Program-made: the position numbers and the translations under genes
The notes under the pieces: generated by a model
Database searches by the model: none
Told to the model about the DNA's origin: nothing
The model's input: only the letters and a program-made list of their open reading frames with translations
Shown here: piece after piece, positions 41,853 through 51,105 of the stretch
Layout of the letters: every line of letters starts with the position of its first letter
How positions within the stretch are numbered: position 1 is the stretch's first letter
Source of the DNA: Streptomyces griseoaurantiacus
GTDB lineage: Bacteria > Actinomycetota > Actinomycetes > Streptomycetales > Streptomycetaceae
Length of the DNA stretch: 64,000 bases
Direction: 5' to 3'
NCBI GenBank assembly: GCA_014656015.1
Contig: BNBP01000004.1
Span: 105,614 to 169,613, forward strand

Positions 41853-43499
41853 TCAGTCCCGCCCGCCCGCCGGCTCCGCGTACCGCTCCCGCAGTTCCAC
41901 CTTGCGGACCTTCCCCGAGACGGTCATCGGGAAGGAGTCGAGGACGCTCAGCCGGGTGGGCACCTTGTAGTGGGCGAGGCGGCCCTCGCAGAAGGCGCGG
42001 ACCTCCTGGAGGGTGGGCGGGTCGCCGGCCTCGCGCGGGATGACGCAGGCGAGCACCTCCTCCCCGTACCGCTCGTGCGGCACGCCCACCACCTGCACGT
42101 CGGCGATCTTCGGGTGGGCGTAGAGGAACTCCTCGATCTCGCGCGGGTAGACGTTCTCGCCGCCGCGGATGATCATGTCCTTGATGCGGCCGACGATCTC
42201 GACGTAGCCGTCCTCGCGCATCACGGCGAGGTCCCCGGTGTGCATCCAGCGCCCGGCGTCGACGACCTCGGCGGTCTTCGCGGGCTCCTCCCAGTAGCCG
42301 AGCATCACGCTGTAGCCGCGGGTGCACAGTTCGCCGGAGGTGCCGCGCGGCTGTGTCACCCCGGTCACCGGGTCGACGACCTTGACCTCGATGTGCGGCA
42401 GGACGCGGCCGACGGTGCCGGTGCGGTGCTCCAGGTCGTCGTCCCGGCGGGTCTGCAGCGACACGGGCGAGGTCTCCGTCATGCCGTAGCAGATGGACAC
42501 CTCCGCCATGTGCATCTCGGTGACGACCCGCTTCATCACCTCGACCGGGCAGGGCGAGCCCGCCATGATGCCGGTGCGCAGGGAGGAGAGGTCGTAGGAG
42601 GCGAAGTCGGGGAGGTTCAGCTCCGCGATGAACATCGTCGGGACACCGTACAGCGAGGTGCAGCGCTCGCTCTGGACTGCCCGCAGGGTCGCTGCCGGTT
42701 CGAAGGAGGGGGCCGGGATGACGATGCAGGCGCCGTGCGAGGTGGCTCCCAGGTTGCCCATGACCATGCCGAAGCAGTGGTAGAAGGGGACGGGCAGGCA
42801 GACCCGGTCCTGCTCGGTGTAGCCGACCGTACGGCCCACCCAGAAGCCGTTGTTGAGGATGTTGTGGTGGGAGAGGGTGGCGCCCTTGGGGAAGCCGGTG
42901 GTGCCCGAGGTGTACTGGATGTTGATCGGGTCGTCGCAGCTCAGCCCCGCGCCGATCACCGCCGGACGGTCCTGGGGAACGGAGACGGCACCGGCGGTCA
43001 GGGCGTCCCAGGAGGGATCGCCGATGTACACCGTCTCGCGCAGGTCCGGGCAGCGGCCGCGCACCTCCTCGACCAGGGCGCGGTAGTCGCTGCCCTTGTG
43101 TGCGAGGGAGGCGATCAGCAGGGTGACCCCGGCCTGCCGGAGCACGAACTCCAGCTCGTGCGCCCGGTAGGCGGGGTTGATGTTCACCATGACGGCGCCG
43201 ATGCGGGCGGTGGCGTACTGGGTGAGCACCCACTCGGGGCAGTTGACCGCCCAGATGCCGACACGGTCGCCGGTGGTGACGCCCTTGGCGAGCAGGCCGC
43301 GCGCCACCTCGTCCACGGCCGCGCCGAACTCGGCGTACGTCCAGCGGCGTCCGGAGGGGACGTCCACGAGGGCCTCGCGGCCGGGGTACGCGGCGATCGC
43401 GCGGTCGAGGTCGGCGCCGATGGTGTCGCCGAGCAGCGGTGTCGTGCTGGTGCCGTGGGCGTACGAGGCGGGCAGCGCGTCCGCTTCCGGTGCCGTCAT
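41853..43499 (-). CDS. Fatty-acid/aryl acyl-CoA ligase (AMP-binding)
   Basis: A 548-residue ANL enzyme that makes an acyl-CoA from a carboxylic acid, ATP and CoA. Motifs are [20 protein letters not shown] (phosphate loop), [30 protein letters not shown] (A8) and the catalytic lysine in [13 protein letters not shown]. Length and motifs fit medium/long-chain fatty acyl-CoA ligases. The ATG start overlaps the stop of the upstream ligase by 4 nt, so both are co-translated. The preferred acid is not readable. Confidence 0.92.
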   Translation of the reverse strand: MTAPEADALPASYAHGTSTTPLLGDTIGADLDRAIAAYPGREALVDVPSGRRWTYAEFGAAVDEVARGLLAKGVTTGDRVGIWAVNCPEWVLTQYATARIGAVMVNINPAYRAHELEFVLRQAGVTLLIASLAHKGSDYRALVEEVRGRCPDLRETVYIGDPSWDALTAGAVSVPQDRPAVIGAGLSCDDPINIQYTSGTTGFPKGATLSHHNILNNGFWVGRTVGYTEQDRVCLPVPFYHCFGMVMGNLGATSHGACIVIPAPSFEPAATLRAVQSERCTSLYGVPTMFIAELNLPDFASYDLSSLRTGIMAGSPCPVEVMKRVVTEMHMAEVSICYGMTETSPVSLQTRRDDDLEHRTGTVGRVLPHIEVKVVDPVTGVTQPRGTSGELCTRGYSVMLGYWEEPAKTAEVVDAGRWMHTGDLAVMREDGYVEIVGRIKDMIIRGGENVYPREIEEFLYAHPKIADVQVVGVPHERYGEEVLACVIPREAGDPPTLQEVRAFCEGRLAHYKVPTRLSVLDSFPMTVSGKVRKVELRERYAEPAGGRD

Positions 43500-45181
43500 C
43501 GGAAGTCCTCCTCGCGGTACTCGTCCGTCGAGCCGGCGGCCGTGGCCTCGCGCAGCTCGATGCGGCGGATCTTGCCGGACACGGTCTTGGGCAGCGCGCC
43601 GAACTCCAGCCGCCGGATGCGCTTGTAGGGGGCGAGGGCCTCCCGGGAGTGCTCGAAGAGCACCTTCGCGGTGTCGGGTCCCGGCTGCCAGCCCTCGGCG
43701 AGGACGACGTACGCCTTCGGCACCGCGAGCCGCACCTCGTCGGGGGCCGGCACGACGGCCGCCTCCGCGACCGCCTCGTGCTCCAGCAGGGCGCTCTCCA
43801 GCTCGAAGGGGCTGATCTTGTAGTCGCTCGCCTTGAAGACGTCGTCCCGGCGCCCGATGTAGGTGAGGTACCCGTCCTCGTCGCGGGCGCCGATGTCGCC
43901 CGTGCGGTAGTAGCCGCCGGCCATGGCCTCGGCGGTGCGGTCGGCGTCGCCGTGGTAGCCGGTCATCAGGCCGACGGGGTGGTCGGACATGTCGATGGCG
44001 ATCTCGCCCTCGTCCGCGCCCGGGGCGCCGGAGACCGGGTCGAGCAGTTCGATGCGGTAGCCGGGGCTCGGGCGGCCCATCGACCCCGCCTTGAGGGGCT
44101 GGCCGGGGCTGTTGGAGACCTGCACGGCCGTCTCCGTCTGCCCGAAGCCGTCCCGGATGGTGACGCCCCAGGCCCGCCGCACCTGCTCGATCACCTCGGG
44201 GTTGAGCGGCTCACCGGCGGCGACGGCCTCGCGGGGGCGGGTCCGCAACTGGCTCAGGTCGGCCTGGATGAGCATGCGCCACACGGTGGGCGGGGCGCAG
44301 AAGGTGGTGACCCGGGCCTTGTCCATCTCGGCCATCAGCCGGGCCGCGTCGAAGCGGGTGTAGTTGAACAGGAAGACGGTCGCCTCCGCGTTCCACGGCG
44401 CGAACAGGTTGGACCAGGCGTGCTTGGCCCAGCCGGGTGAGGAGATGTTCAGGTGCACGTCGCCGGGCTTCAGCCCGATCCAGTACATCGTCGCGAGGTG
44501 GCCGACCGGGTACGAGGTGTGGGTGTGCTCGACCAGTTTGGGGTGGGCGGTGGTGCCGGAGGTGAAGTACAGCATCAGCGGGTCGTCCGAATGGGTGGGC
44601 CCGTCCGGGACGAACGCGGCCGGCGCCTCGTAGGCGTCCTCGTACCGCTGCCAGCCCTCGGCGGCGCCGCCCACCGCGACACGCGTGTAGCGGCCGGGCA
44701 CCTCGGCGAACTTCTCGGCGTCCGACGCCCGTACGACGACGTGCCGGACGCGGCCGCGCTCGACCCGGTCCCGCAGATCGGCCGGACCGAGCAGCGGGGT
44801 CGCGGGGATGACGACGGCGCGCAGCTTCATCGCGGCGAGCATGGTCTCCCACAGCTCCGCCTGGTTTCCCAGCATGACCAGCACCCGGTCCTCGGCGCGC
44901 ACCCCGCGTCCGCGCAGCCAGTTCGCGACCCGGTCCGAGCGCTCCGACAGCTCGGCGAAGGACAGCCGTACGGTCGTGCCGTCCTCCTCCACGATGTGCA
45001 GGGCGGTGCGGTCGTTGCCGCGGGCGATGACGTCGAACCAGTCGAGCGCCCAGTTGAAGCGTGCCGGGCGGGGCCAGCGGAAGCCCTCGTGGGCCGCGGC
45101 CCAGTCCTCGCGGTGGGTGAGCAGGAAGTCCCGCGCGGCCCTGAACTCGTCGGTCGCGCCCGTACCCGCAGTCGCCGTCAT
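43496..45181 (-). CDS. Acyl-CoA synthetase, medium-chain/benzoate-like (AMP-binding)
   Basis: A 561-residue ANL enzyme from a different branch than its neighbour, resembling medium-chain and acetyl-type synthetases. Motifs are [18 protein letters not shown] (phosphate loop), [36 protein letters not shown] (A8) and [14 protein letters not shown] (catalytic lysine). Start ATG 45181 has a strong GAGGAGG upstream. It is first in a two-gene operon with another ligase and divergent from a GAF-LuxR regulator, which may control the pair. Confidence 0.92.
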   Translation of the reverse strand: MTATAGTGATDEFRAARDFLLTHREDWAAAHEGFRWPRPARFNWALDWFDVIARGNDRTALHIVEEDGTTVRLSFAELSERSDRVANWLRGRGVRAEDRVLVMLGNQAELWETMLAAMKLRAVVIPATPLLGPADLRDRVERGRVRHVVVRASDAEKFAEVPGRYTRVAVGGAAEGWQRYEDAYEAPAAFVPDGPTHSDDPLMLYFTSGTTAHPKLVEHTHTSYPVGHLATMYWIGLKPGDVHLNISSPGWAKHAWSNLFAPWNAEATVFLFNYTRFDAARLMAEMDKARVTTFCAPPTVWRMLIQADLSQLRTRPREAVAAGEPLNPEVIEQVRRAWGVTIRDGFGQTETAVQVSNSPGQPLKAGSMGRPSPGYRIELLDPVSGAPGADEGEIAIDMSDHPVGLMTGYHGDADRTAEAMAGGYYRTGDIGARDEDGYLTYIGRRDDVFKASDYKISPFELESALLEHEAVAEAAVVPAPDEVRLAVPKAYVVLAEGWQPGPDTAKVLFEHSREALAPYKRIRRLEFGALPKTVSGKIRRIELREATAAGSTDEYREEDFR

Positions 45182-45315
45182 GTGTCCTCCTCAGTGCCGG
45201 ACTCATTGCCGGACAGCCGTCCTCCATCGTCTAATCCGTGATGCGGGTCTCACCACCCCCGAACGGGGGTGGGGTGACGGGCCCGTGCCGACGGGCGGGG
45301 CGAAGGGCGGACGGG

Positions 45316-46179
45316 ATGACGGCTGACGCGGGCCGGGCGGCCGATGCGGCGGAGATGCGCGGGGCGCTGGCGCGGCTGCGGCGGGCGACGGGGCTGCCGG
45401 TGGCGTTCGGGGGGCTCGTGGAGCCCGGGCGGCCCCAGATCCGCATCAGCGAACTGAGCGGGACCGCGACGGCCGCGCTCCGCTCGCTGGCGGTAGTGTC
45501 CGGCAACGGGCTCGGCGGCAAGGTCGTGGCACTGTCCCGGCCGTGCGCGGTGACCGAGTACGCGGCGGCCCGGCACATCACCCACGAGTACGACGCGGCC
45601 GTGGCGCGGGAGGGGCTGCGGTCCGTGCTCGCGGTGCCGGTGGTCGTACGGCGGCGGGTGCGCGGGGTGCTGTACGGGGCGCTGCGCTCGGCCCAGCCGC
45701 TGGGCGAGCGCACGCTGACGATGGCGGTGGCGGCGGCCCGGGACGTGGAGCAGGCGCTCGTCGTGCGGGACGAGGTGGCGGAGCTGCTGGCGGCGACGAG
45801 GGGTGCCGCGGAGGGCGGGGGGCCGGGCACGGGTACCGGCTCCGGCGCCGGTGACTGGGAGCGGGTGCGGGAGGCGCACGGGGCGCTGCGGGCGCTGGCG
45901 CCGCGGATCGCCGACCCGGCGCTGCGGGCGGAGCTGCTGACGGTGTGCGGGCGGCTCGCCGGGACCGACACCGGCGGGGCGGACGTGGGGCTGTCGCCCC
46001 GGGAGGTCGACGTGCTGGCGTGGGTGGCGGTCGGGGCGACCAACGCGGGGGTGGCCGAACGGCTGGGCGTCCGGCCCGAGACGGTCAAGGCCTACCTGAG
46101 GTCCGCGATGCGGAAGCTGGGGGCGAGGACGCGGGGCGAGGCGGTGGTGGCCGCGCGCCAGGCGGGCGCGTTGCCGTGA
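45316..46179 (+). CDS. GAF-domain LuxR-type transcriptional regulator
   Basis: A 287-residue regulator. A GAF-like sensor domain covers ~15-165 (GLGGKVVALSRPCAVTEY, then LRSVLAVPVVVRRRVRGVLY). A Gly/Thr linker leads to a C-terminal LuxR helix-turn-helix (LSPREVDVLAWVAVGATNAG, VRPETVKAYLRSAMRKLGAR). It is a one-component sensor, with no receiver phosphorylation site. I chose ATG 45316; an in-frame ATG at 45241 would add a Pro-rich leader. It is divergent from the acyl-CoA ligases, so control of these genes by an acid or acyl-CoA signal is a reasonable guess. Confidence 0.88.
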   Translation: MTADAGRAADAAEMRGALARLRRATGLPVAFGGLVEPGRPQIRISELSGTATAALRSLAVVSGNGLGGKVVALSRPCAVTEYAAARHITHEYDAAVAREGLRSVLAVPVVVRRRVRGVLYGALRSAQPLGERTLTMAVAAARDVEQALVVRDEVAELLAATRGAAEGGGPGTGTGSGAGDWERVREAHGALRALAPRIADPALRAELLTVCGRLAGTDTGGADVGLSPREVDVLAWVAVGATNAGVAERLGVRPETVKAYLRSAMRKLGARTRGEAVVAARQAGALP

Positions 46180-46247
46180 CCCTCCGGGGATGCGGAAGAA
46201 CGGCCGCGCCCGGGGTGCCTCGGGGCCGTGCGCCTTGCGGGGGTGAG

Positions 46248-46429
46248 GGTGCCTGTGCGGGGGCGGCTGCGGGTGCGTGAGGGCTGGGCGCGCAGTTCCC
46301 CGCGCCCCTCAGGGGGGCGCAGGCACCCGGGGGTGTGAGGTGCGGGGTGCCTTGAGGGGGCGGGGGTGCCTGTGCGGGGGCGGCTGCGGGTGCGTGAGGA
46401 CTGGGCGCGCAGTTCCCCGCGCCCCTCAG
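46248..46429. repeat. 65-bp intergenic direct repeat with internal hairpin, two copies
   Basis: Copies at 46248-46312 and 46365-46429 differ at one base. Each holds GGGCGCG and CGCGCCC around CAGTTCCC, able to form a 7-bp stem. This hairpin sequence is familiar as a widespread Streptomyces intergenic element. Truncated copies of the CAGATGCGCGCCC type follow to about 46470. Confidence 0.9.
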
Positions 46430-46589
46430 ATGCGCGCCCCTCAGATGCGCGCCCTTCAGGTGCGCGCTCCTGGGTGAGGTGGGGGCTGGGTGGGCCGGGT
46501 GTGTGCCGCGGTTGTGAAAATCACGCTACGTTCCGGGTCCCGGGGGGTGTTCCTCTCGTTCGGCCCAACTCCCGCGCCCTCGTGGGGTG

Positions 46590-46608
46590 GAAGGGGCGGA
46601 GCCCCTTC
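46590..46608. terminator. Perfect 8-bp hairpin GAAGGGGC / GCCCCTTC
   Basis: The arms (46590-46597, 46601-46608) enclose three bases. It stands in the leader of the LuxR gene, about 65 nt before the likely -10 (TAAGAT, 46674-46679). It may be another intergenic repeat or the end of the upstream transcript. Confidence 0.55.
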
Positions 46609-46714
46609 GAGGACGGGACGGGCAGGGGCGGCGGGGGCGTGCAACTCCCGTCCGGGCACCCTCGCGCCGCACCTAAGATTGGCCCCGGCCCGACAGCAGG
46701 AGGAGGCGGAGACC

Positions 46715-49540
46715 GTGGGACGCGAGTCCGAGAAACCCGGCAGAGCCCGCCCCACCCCCCTCGTCGGCCGCGAGGACCTCCTCGCCGGCGCCCGCGACCA
46801 GCTCGACCGCGGCGGCAGCGTCCTCGTGCACGGCCCCGCCGGCATCGGCAAGTCCGCCGTCCTGCGCGCCCTCGCCGCCGAGCACGCGGCCACCGCGCAC
46901 ACCGTGCTGCGCTGCTCCGCCACCGAGTCGGAGTCGCATCTGCCCTTCCTCGCCCTCGCGGACCTCCTCGGCCTGGTCGCGGCCGACGTGGCCGACCGTC
47001 TGCCCGCCGCCCAGCGCACCGCGCTGGAGTCCGCGCTGACCGGCCGCGGCGAGTCCACCCTGGAGCGCGACGGCCTCGCGCTGCGCCTCGCCGTGCTGTC
47101 CACGCTGCGCGCGCTCGCCGCCCGCGGCCCCGTCCTGATCGTCGCCGACGATCTGCAGTGGCTGGACCCCGCGAGCACCGAGCTCCTCGGCTTCGCCGCC
47201 CGGCGCCTGGGCGACATGCCGATCCGGATGCTGTGCGCGGCCCGCACCGGGAGCGACCCGCGCGGCCCCGAGCACGACCGTTTCCTGCGCGCCACGCCCC
47301 CGGACACCCTCGCCGTCCGCGTCGGCCCGCTGTCCCGCGCGCAGACCGCCGAACTCCTCGCCCGCCGCGGCTTCGGCGCGCTGCCCCGCTCCACGGTGCG
47401 GGACATCCACCGCACCAGCGGAGGCAACCCGCTGTTCGCCCTGGAGCTGGGCCGCGCCCTCGCCGAGAACCCGGTCCCGCCCGGCCCCGGGGAACCGCTG
47501 CCGGTGCCGACGTCCTTGCGTGCCCTCGTCCTCAACCGGCTGGAGGCACTGTCCGCCGAGGCCCGCCGCACCCTGCTGGTGGCCAGCGCCGGCGCCCGCC
47601 CGACCACCGCCCTGCTGCACGCAGCCGGGCGGGAGAACGCCGAGGCCGAGATCGCCCGGGCGGCCGCGCTGGGGCTGCTGGTGACCGACCGCGACTCCCC
47701 CGGCGTGCGGTTCGCGCACCCGCTGATCTCCGCCGCGCTGTACGCGGAGGCCGACCCGGAGGAGCGGCGCTCCGCGCACGCGGCGCTGTCCACGGCCGCC
47801 TCCGATCCGATCGAACGGGCCCGGCACCTCGCGCTGGCCACCGAGGGCACCGATCCGCGGGTCGCCGAGCGACTCGGCGAGGCCGCCGCGGCGGCCCGGG
47901 AGCGCGGGGCGCCCTCGGTGGCGGCCGGCCTCGGCCTGCTGGCCGCCCGGCACACCCCGCCGGACGCCGAGCCTGGCCCGTCGGTGTGGCGGCTGCAGGC
48001 GGCCGAAGACGCGCTGATCGCCGGGGAGACGGACCTCGCCCGCGACCTGGCCCGCCAGGTCCTGGCCGACGCCTCCGCGCCCGCCGAGCGGGTGCGGGCC
48101 TGGATCGTGGTGATCGAGTCGGCCGGGCACGCCCTGGGGGAGGTCGACGCGGCCTATCCGCAGGCCCTCGCCGACGCCGGTGAGGACCCGAGGCTGCTGG
48201 CACTGGTGCACTACCAGCTCGCCTGGCGGGCCACGATCTACGAGGGCGACTTCGCCGAGGCCCGGCAGGAGGCGGCCCGGGCGGCCTCGCTGGCCGAGCG
48301 GGCCGGCGACCGGCGCACCGAGCTGATGGCGCTCGCCTTCCAGGCCCAGGCGGAGACGCTGATGGGTCACCCGGACGCCCCGGCCACCATCAAGCGGGCG
48401 ATGCGGGAGCCGCAGGACCCGCGGGTGGCCTGCGACCACAACGGCGTCGGGGCCGCCCGCTTCCGCTGGCTGATCATGAGCGACCGGCTCGCCGAGGCCC
48501 GCACCACGATCAGCGCGCTGCTGCGTGAGGTGCGCCGGCGCGGGATGGTCGAGAGCGAGGTGCACTTCCTGCGCGGGCTCGCCGAGACGGAGCTGCGCGC
48601 CGGGCATTGCGCCCGCGCCCTCGACCTCGCCAGGGAGAGCCTGCGGCTGGCCCGGGACACCGGGATCGGCCAGGCCGCGGCGGCGATGTTCACCTCGCTC
48701 GCGGAGGCCGCGGGCGGGGACGTGGAGCGGGCCGGGGCGCTGGCCCGGGAGGCGGTCTCACGGGCCGAGGACCACGGCGACCAGGTGTATCTGTCCCGGG
48801 CTCTCGGCGCGCTGGGGCACGCCCAGCTCGTGGCCGGGGACGCGGCGGGGGCGGTGCGGTCGCTGCGGCGGGTGCGGGACCTGGAGGAGCAGCTCGGTGT
48901 GACGGACCCGGCGCGCGGGCGCTGGCACGGTGATCTCGCCGAGGCCCTGGTGCGGGTCGGCGAGCCCGCGGAGGCCCAGCGTCTGGTGGACGTCACGCGG
49001 GTCCGGGCGTCCGCGCTCGGGCGGGAGAGCGTGCTGGCGGTGCTGGACCGGGCGGAGGCGCTGGCGCGGGCGGCGCGCGGGGACGTGGACGGCGCGGTGC
49101 GGCAGCTCTCGTCGGCGCGGGACCGGCTGGGCCGGCTCGGGTACGGGCTGGAGGAGGCGCGGGCGGTGTACGCGCTGGCGGGGCTGCGGGGGCGGCGGCC
49201 GGGTGCCGCGTCCTACGAGGAGGCGGCACGGTTGTTCCGGCGGTGCCGGGCGGTGCCGTGGCTGCGGCAGGCCGAGGCGCAGCCGGTGGCCGAGCCGGGC
49301 ACCCCGACGGCGGTACGGGCGGGGGCGTCGCCGGGGGCGGAGGCCCTGGGCGGGCTCGCCGCGACGGAGCGGCAGGTGGCGGCGTTGGTGATGGAGGGGG
49401 CGACCAACCGGGAGATAGCCGCGCGGCTGTTCATCAGCGTCAAGACCGTCGAGGCGACGCTGACGCGGGTGTACCGCAAGCTGGGGATCCGCTCCCGGGT
49501 GGACATCGTCCGGCTGGCGGCCGCACGGCGCGCGGAGTGA
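46715..49540 (+). CDS. Large AAA/LuxR-family regulator (LAL-like)
   Basis: A 941-residue regulator. The N-terminus has a Walker A motif VLVHGPAGIGKSAVLRAL (from ~residue 35) and Walker B VLIVADDLQWLD. A long helical TPR-like middle (~400-860) probably binds ligands or partners. A LuxR helix-turn-helix ends the protein (LAATERQVAALVMEGATNRE, IAARLFISVKTVEATLTRVY). LAL-type proteins activate antibiotic or sugar genes in an ATP-dependent way. GTG 46715 is the best start because of the purine-rich AGGAGGAGGCGGAG before it. No target genes are adjacent. Confidence 0.9.
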   Translation: MGRESEKPGRARPTPLVGREDLLAGARDQLDRGGSVLVHGPAGIGKSAVLRALAAEHAATAHTVLRCSATESESHLPFLALADLLGLVAADVADRLPAAQRTALESALTGRGESTLERDGLALRLAVLSTLRALAARGPVLIVADDLQWLDPASTELLGFAARRLGDMPIRMLCAARTGSDPRGPEHDRFLRATPPDTLAVRVGPLSRAQTAELLARRGFGALPRSTVRDIHRTSGGNPLFALELGRALAENPVPPGPGEPLPVPTSLRALVLNRLEALSAEARRTLLVASAGARPTTALLHAAGRENAEAEIARAAALGLLVTDRDSPGVRFAHPLISAALYAEADPEERRSAHAALSTAASDPIERARHLALATEGTDPRVAERLGEAAAAARERGAPSVAAGLGLLAARHTPPDAEPGPSVWRLQAAEDALIAGETDLARDLARQVLADASAPAERVRAWIVVIESAGHALGEVDAAYPQALADAGEDPRLLALVHYQLAWRATIYEGDFAEARQEAARAASLAERAGDRRTELMALAFQAQAETLMGHPDAPATIKRAMREPQDPRVACDHNGVGAARFRWLIMSDRLAEARTTISALLREVRRRGMVESEVHFLRGLAETELRAGHCARALDLARESLRLARDTGIGQAAAAMFTSLAEAAGGDVERAGALAREAVSRAEDHGDQVYLSRALGALGHAQLVAGDAAGAVRSLRRVRDLEEQLGVTDPARGRWHGDLAEALVRVGEPAEAQRLVDVTRVRASALGRESVLAVLDRAEALARAARGDVDGAVRQLSSARDRLGRLGYGLEEARAVYALAGLRGRRPGAASYEEAARLFRRCRAVPWLRQAEAQPVAEPGTPTAVRAGASPGAEALGGLAATERQVAALVMEGATNREIAARLFISVKTVEATLTRVYRKLGIRSRVDIVRLAAARRAE

Positions 49541-49548
49541 TTTTCCGG

Positions 49549-49570
49549 CCCTCGGGTCATCGAGGGTTTT
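49549..49570 (+). terminator. Rho-independent-like terminator
   Basis: CCCTCG (49549-49554) and CGAGGG (49561-49566) form a stem around a 6-nt loop, followed by TTTT. It lies 8 nt after the LuxR stop codon. Confidence 0.7.
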
Positions 49571-49696
49571 CCCTGCGTGCGGGGTTGTAGGGGCTTCCCT
49601 CCTTGGGCGGGGTCCGGGGTGCGTCCTAGCGTGGCACCCGTGCCGCTCGCCCGGGCAGACAGGGATCGGTCCCGCGATCCCCGTCGCACATCGAGC

Positions 49697-49741
49697 CAGG
49701 GGGCGCTGCGGGCCTCCACGAGCGGCCCGCAACGCCCCCTG
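49697..49741. other. Large 17-bp hairpin in the spacer before the molybdate-binding gene
   Basis: CAGGGGGCG + TGCGGGCC on the left pairs with GGCCCGCA + CGCCCCCTG on the right, with one internal mismatch and a 9-nt loop. It is very stable. It lies 86 nt before the next gene's ATG and 130 nt after a normal terminator, so it is not needed to end the LuxR transcript. Confidence 0.75.
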
Positions 49742-49827
49742 TCCACGTCTCGACCTCTCCGGCCTGCCCGGCCGGTCGACCCGGTCACCGTCCTCGTGGC
49801 GGGGCCCCGCGGGCTATCTTGACGGCC

Positions 49828-50232
49828 ATGCAGTCCTACACGATCGGCCAGGCCGCCCGTCTCCTGGGCGTCAGCCCGGACACCGCGCGCCGCTGGGCCG
49901 ACGCGGGCCGTGTGGCCACCCACCGCGACGAGGGCGGACGCCGTCTCATCCAGGGCCGTGATCTGGCCGCCTTCTCCGTGGAGCTGGCGCGCGGCGGCGA
50001 ATCGGACGGGGCCGAGGACCTCCCCTCGTACACCTCGGCCCGCAACGCGTTCCCCGGCATCGTGACGGCGGTCAAGCTCGGCGACGTGGCGGCGCAGGTG
50101 GAGATCCAGGCGGGCCCGCACCGCCTGGTGTCCCTGCTGACCCGCGAGGCGGTGGAGGAGCTGGGTCTGGAGGTGGGCGTGGAGGCCACGGCCCGGGTGA
50201 AGTCGACGAACGTGCACATCGACCGGGCCTGA
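49828..50232 (+). CDS. HTH-Mop fusion: MerR/excisionase-type HTH with TOBE molybdate-binding domain
   Basis: A 134-residue protein. Residues 1-55 hold a small MerR/excisionase-like helix-turn-helix (YTIGQAARLLGVSPDTARRW). Residues ~70-134 are a single TOBE/Mop domain (SARNAFPGIVTAVKLGDVAA, ending ARVKSTNVHIDRA). Such proteins bind molybdate and may regulate its uptake. TATCTT (49815-49820) lies seven bases before the ATG and no ribosome-binding site is seen, so a leaderless mRNA is likely. No modABC transporter genes are next to it. Confidence 0.88.
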   Translation: MQSYTIGQAARLLGVSPDTARRWADAGRVATHRDEGGRRLIQGRDLAAFSVELARGGESDGAEDLPSYTSARNAFPGIVTAVKLGDVAAQVEIQAGPHRLVSLLTREAVEELGLEVGVEATARVKSTNVHIDRA

Positions 50233-50294
50233 GGGCCTCCCGGCCGGACCACGCCGCGGACGCGGGGCTCCCGCTCCCCCGGTCCGCAGCCCTG

Positions 50295-50729
50295 TCACCC
50301 TCGGCCGAAGGCCCGTACGTACCGCTTCTGCCAGGGCGTCTCCACCGCCCGCCGGTCGTAGTGGCGCCGCACGAAGGCCACCGCCTCGGCCGCCGGTACG
50401 CCGTCGAGGACCGCGAGGCAGGCCAGCGCCGTCCCGGTCCGGCCGCGCCCGCCGCCGCAGGCGAACTCGACGCGTTCGGTGCCGGCCCGTTCCCACGCGC
50501 CGGCGAGGACCTCGCGCGCCCGTGCCCGGTCGGCGGGCAGCCGGAAGTCCGGCCAGCGCAGCCAGCAGGACTCCCAGTCGGTCTCCGGCGGCCGGCCGCC
50601 GAGCAGGTACACGCCGTACTGGGGTCTCACGCCCGGCGGCAGCGGGTGCCGCAGGCCGCGCCCCCGTACCAGTCGGCCCGAGGGCAGTCGCAGGACGCCG
50701 GGCGCACCGGCCCGCCAGGTGTCGGTCAT
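50295..50729 (-). CDS. Protein-tyrosine-phosphatase-like protein
   Basis: A 144-residue protein with a Cys-X5-Arg phosphatase loop, VEFACGGGRGRTGTALACL. The usual His before the catalytic Cys is replaced by Ala, which may lower activity. The general acid could be one of the aspartates in WLRWPDFRLPADR. It is close in design to small dual-specificity or tyrosine phosphatases of actinomycetes. Start ATG 50729. It is convergent with the Mop gene and divergent from an MFS transporter; no kinase is nearby. Confidence 0.78.
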   Translation of the reverse strand: MTDTWRAGAPGVLRLPSGRLVRGRGLRHPLPPGVRPQYGVYLLGGRPPETDWESCWLRWPDFRLPADRARAREVLAGAWERAGTERVEFACGGGRGRTGTALACLAVLDGVPAAEAVAFVRRHYDRRAVETPWQKRYVRAFGRG

Positions 50730-51105
50730 GCGGGCAAGGTAACGGCCGCGGGGGCGTTCCGGCAGGGCTTCCGCCATCGCGGGGAGACCGGTCGCGGGGC
50801 GGGTGGACGCGGTTACGCGTCCGCGACCTCGTCTTACCCGGCGTAACACTTGGCGAGTTGATCACGCTGATCAAAGTGTGCAGTTGTTGAGCGGTAAACG
50901 TCCTTCTGGCCCGCGGCAGTTGTGCGCATGACCGTCCGTCCCTGACGTGCCGTCGGCGGGCCGCCCCTGTGACCGAGGTCCGGGACGCGGTCTGCCGCCA
51001 CCTCCCAGGAAGGGGAGCCCGAAGAAGAACCCGTTCACCGACTTCGCCCCTCTCCCTTGCAGGTCGTACGCCGACCGCCGTCACGGTCCACAGAGAAGTG
51101 TTGCC
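50730..51105. promoter_or_regulatory. Palindrome-rich 376-nt divergent spacer
   Basis: The spacer holds a GTTACGC / GCGTAAC inverted repeat (50812-50818 and 50841-50847), and the perfect TTGATCA-CGC-TGATCAA palindrome at 50858-50874. GTTGTTGAGCGGTAAAC follows and could contain a promoter. AT content is high for this genome. No gene is seen. Confidence 0.55.
50858..50874. promoter_or_regulatory. Perfect 17-bp palindrome TTGATCACGCTGATCAA
   Basis: Seven-base arms flank CGC. The form is that of a dimeric regulator operator. It lies about 230 nt before the MFS start and 130 nt before the phosphatase start. Confidence 0.6.

Noticed and set aside
41853..45181. A second OleC pair or NRPS-like adenylation genes
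   Set aside because: Both have full acyl-CoA ligase motifs, including the catalytic C-terminal lysine, and no carrier domain or ole partners next to them.
46673..48607. Long minus-strand frame opposite the large LuxR gene
   Set aside because: Shadow of a gene with Walker and HTH motifs on the plus strand.
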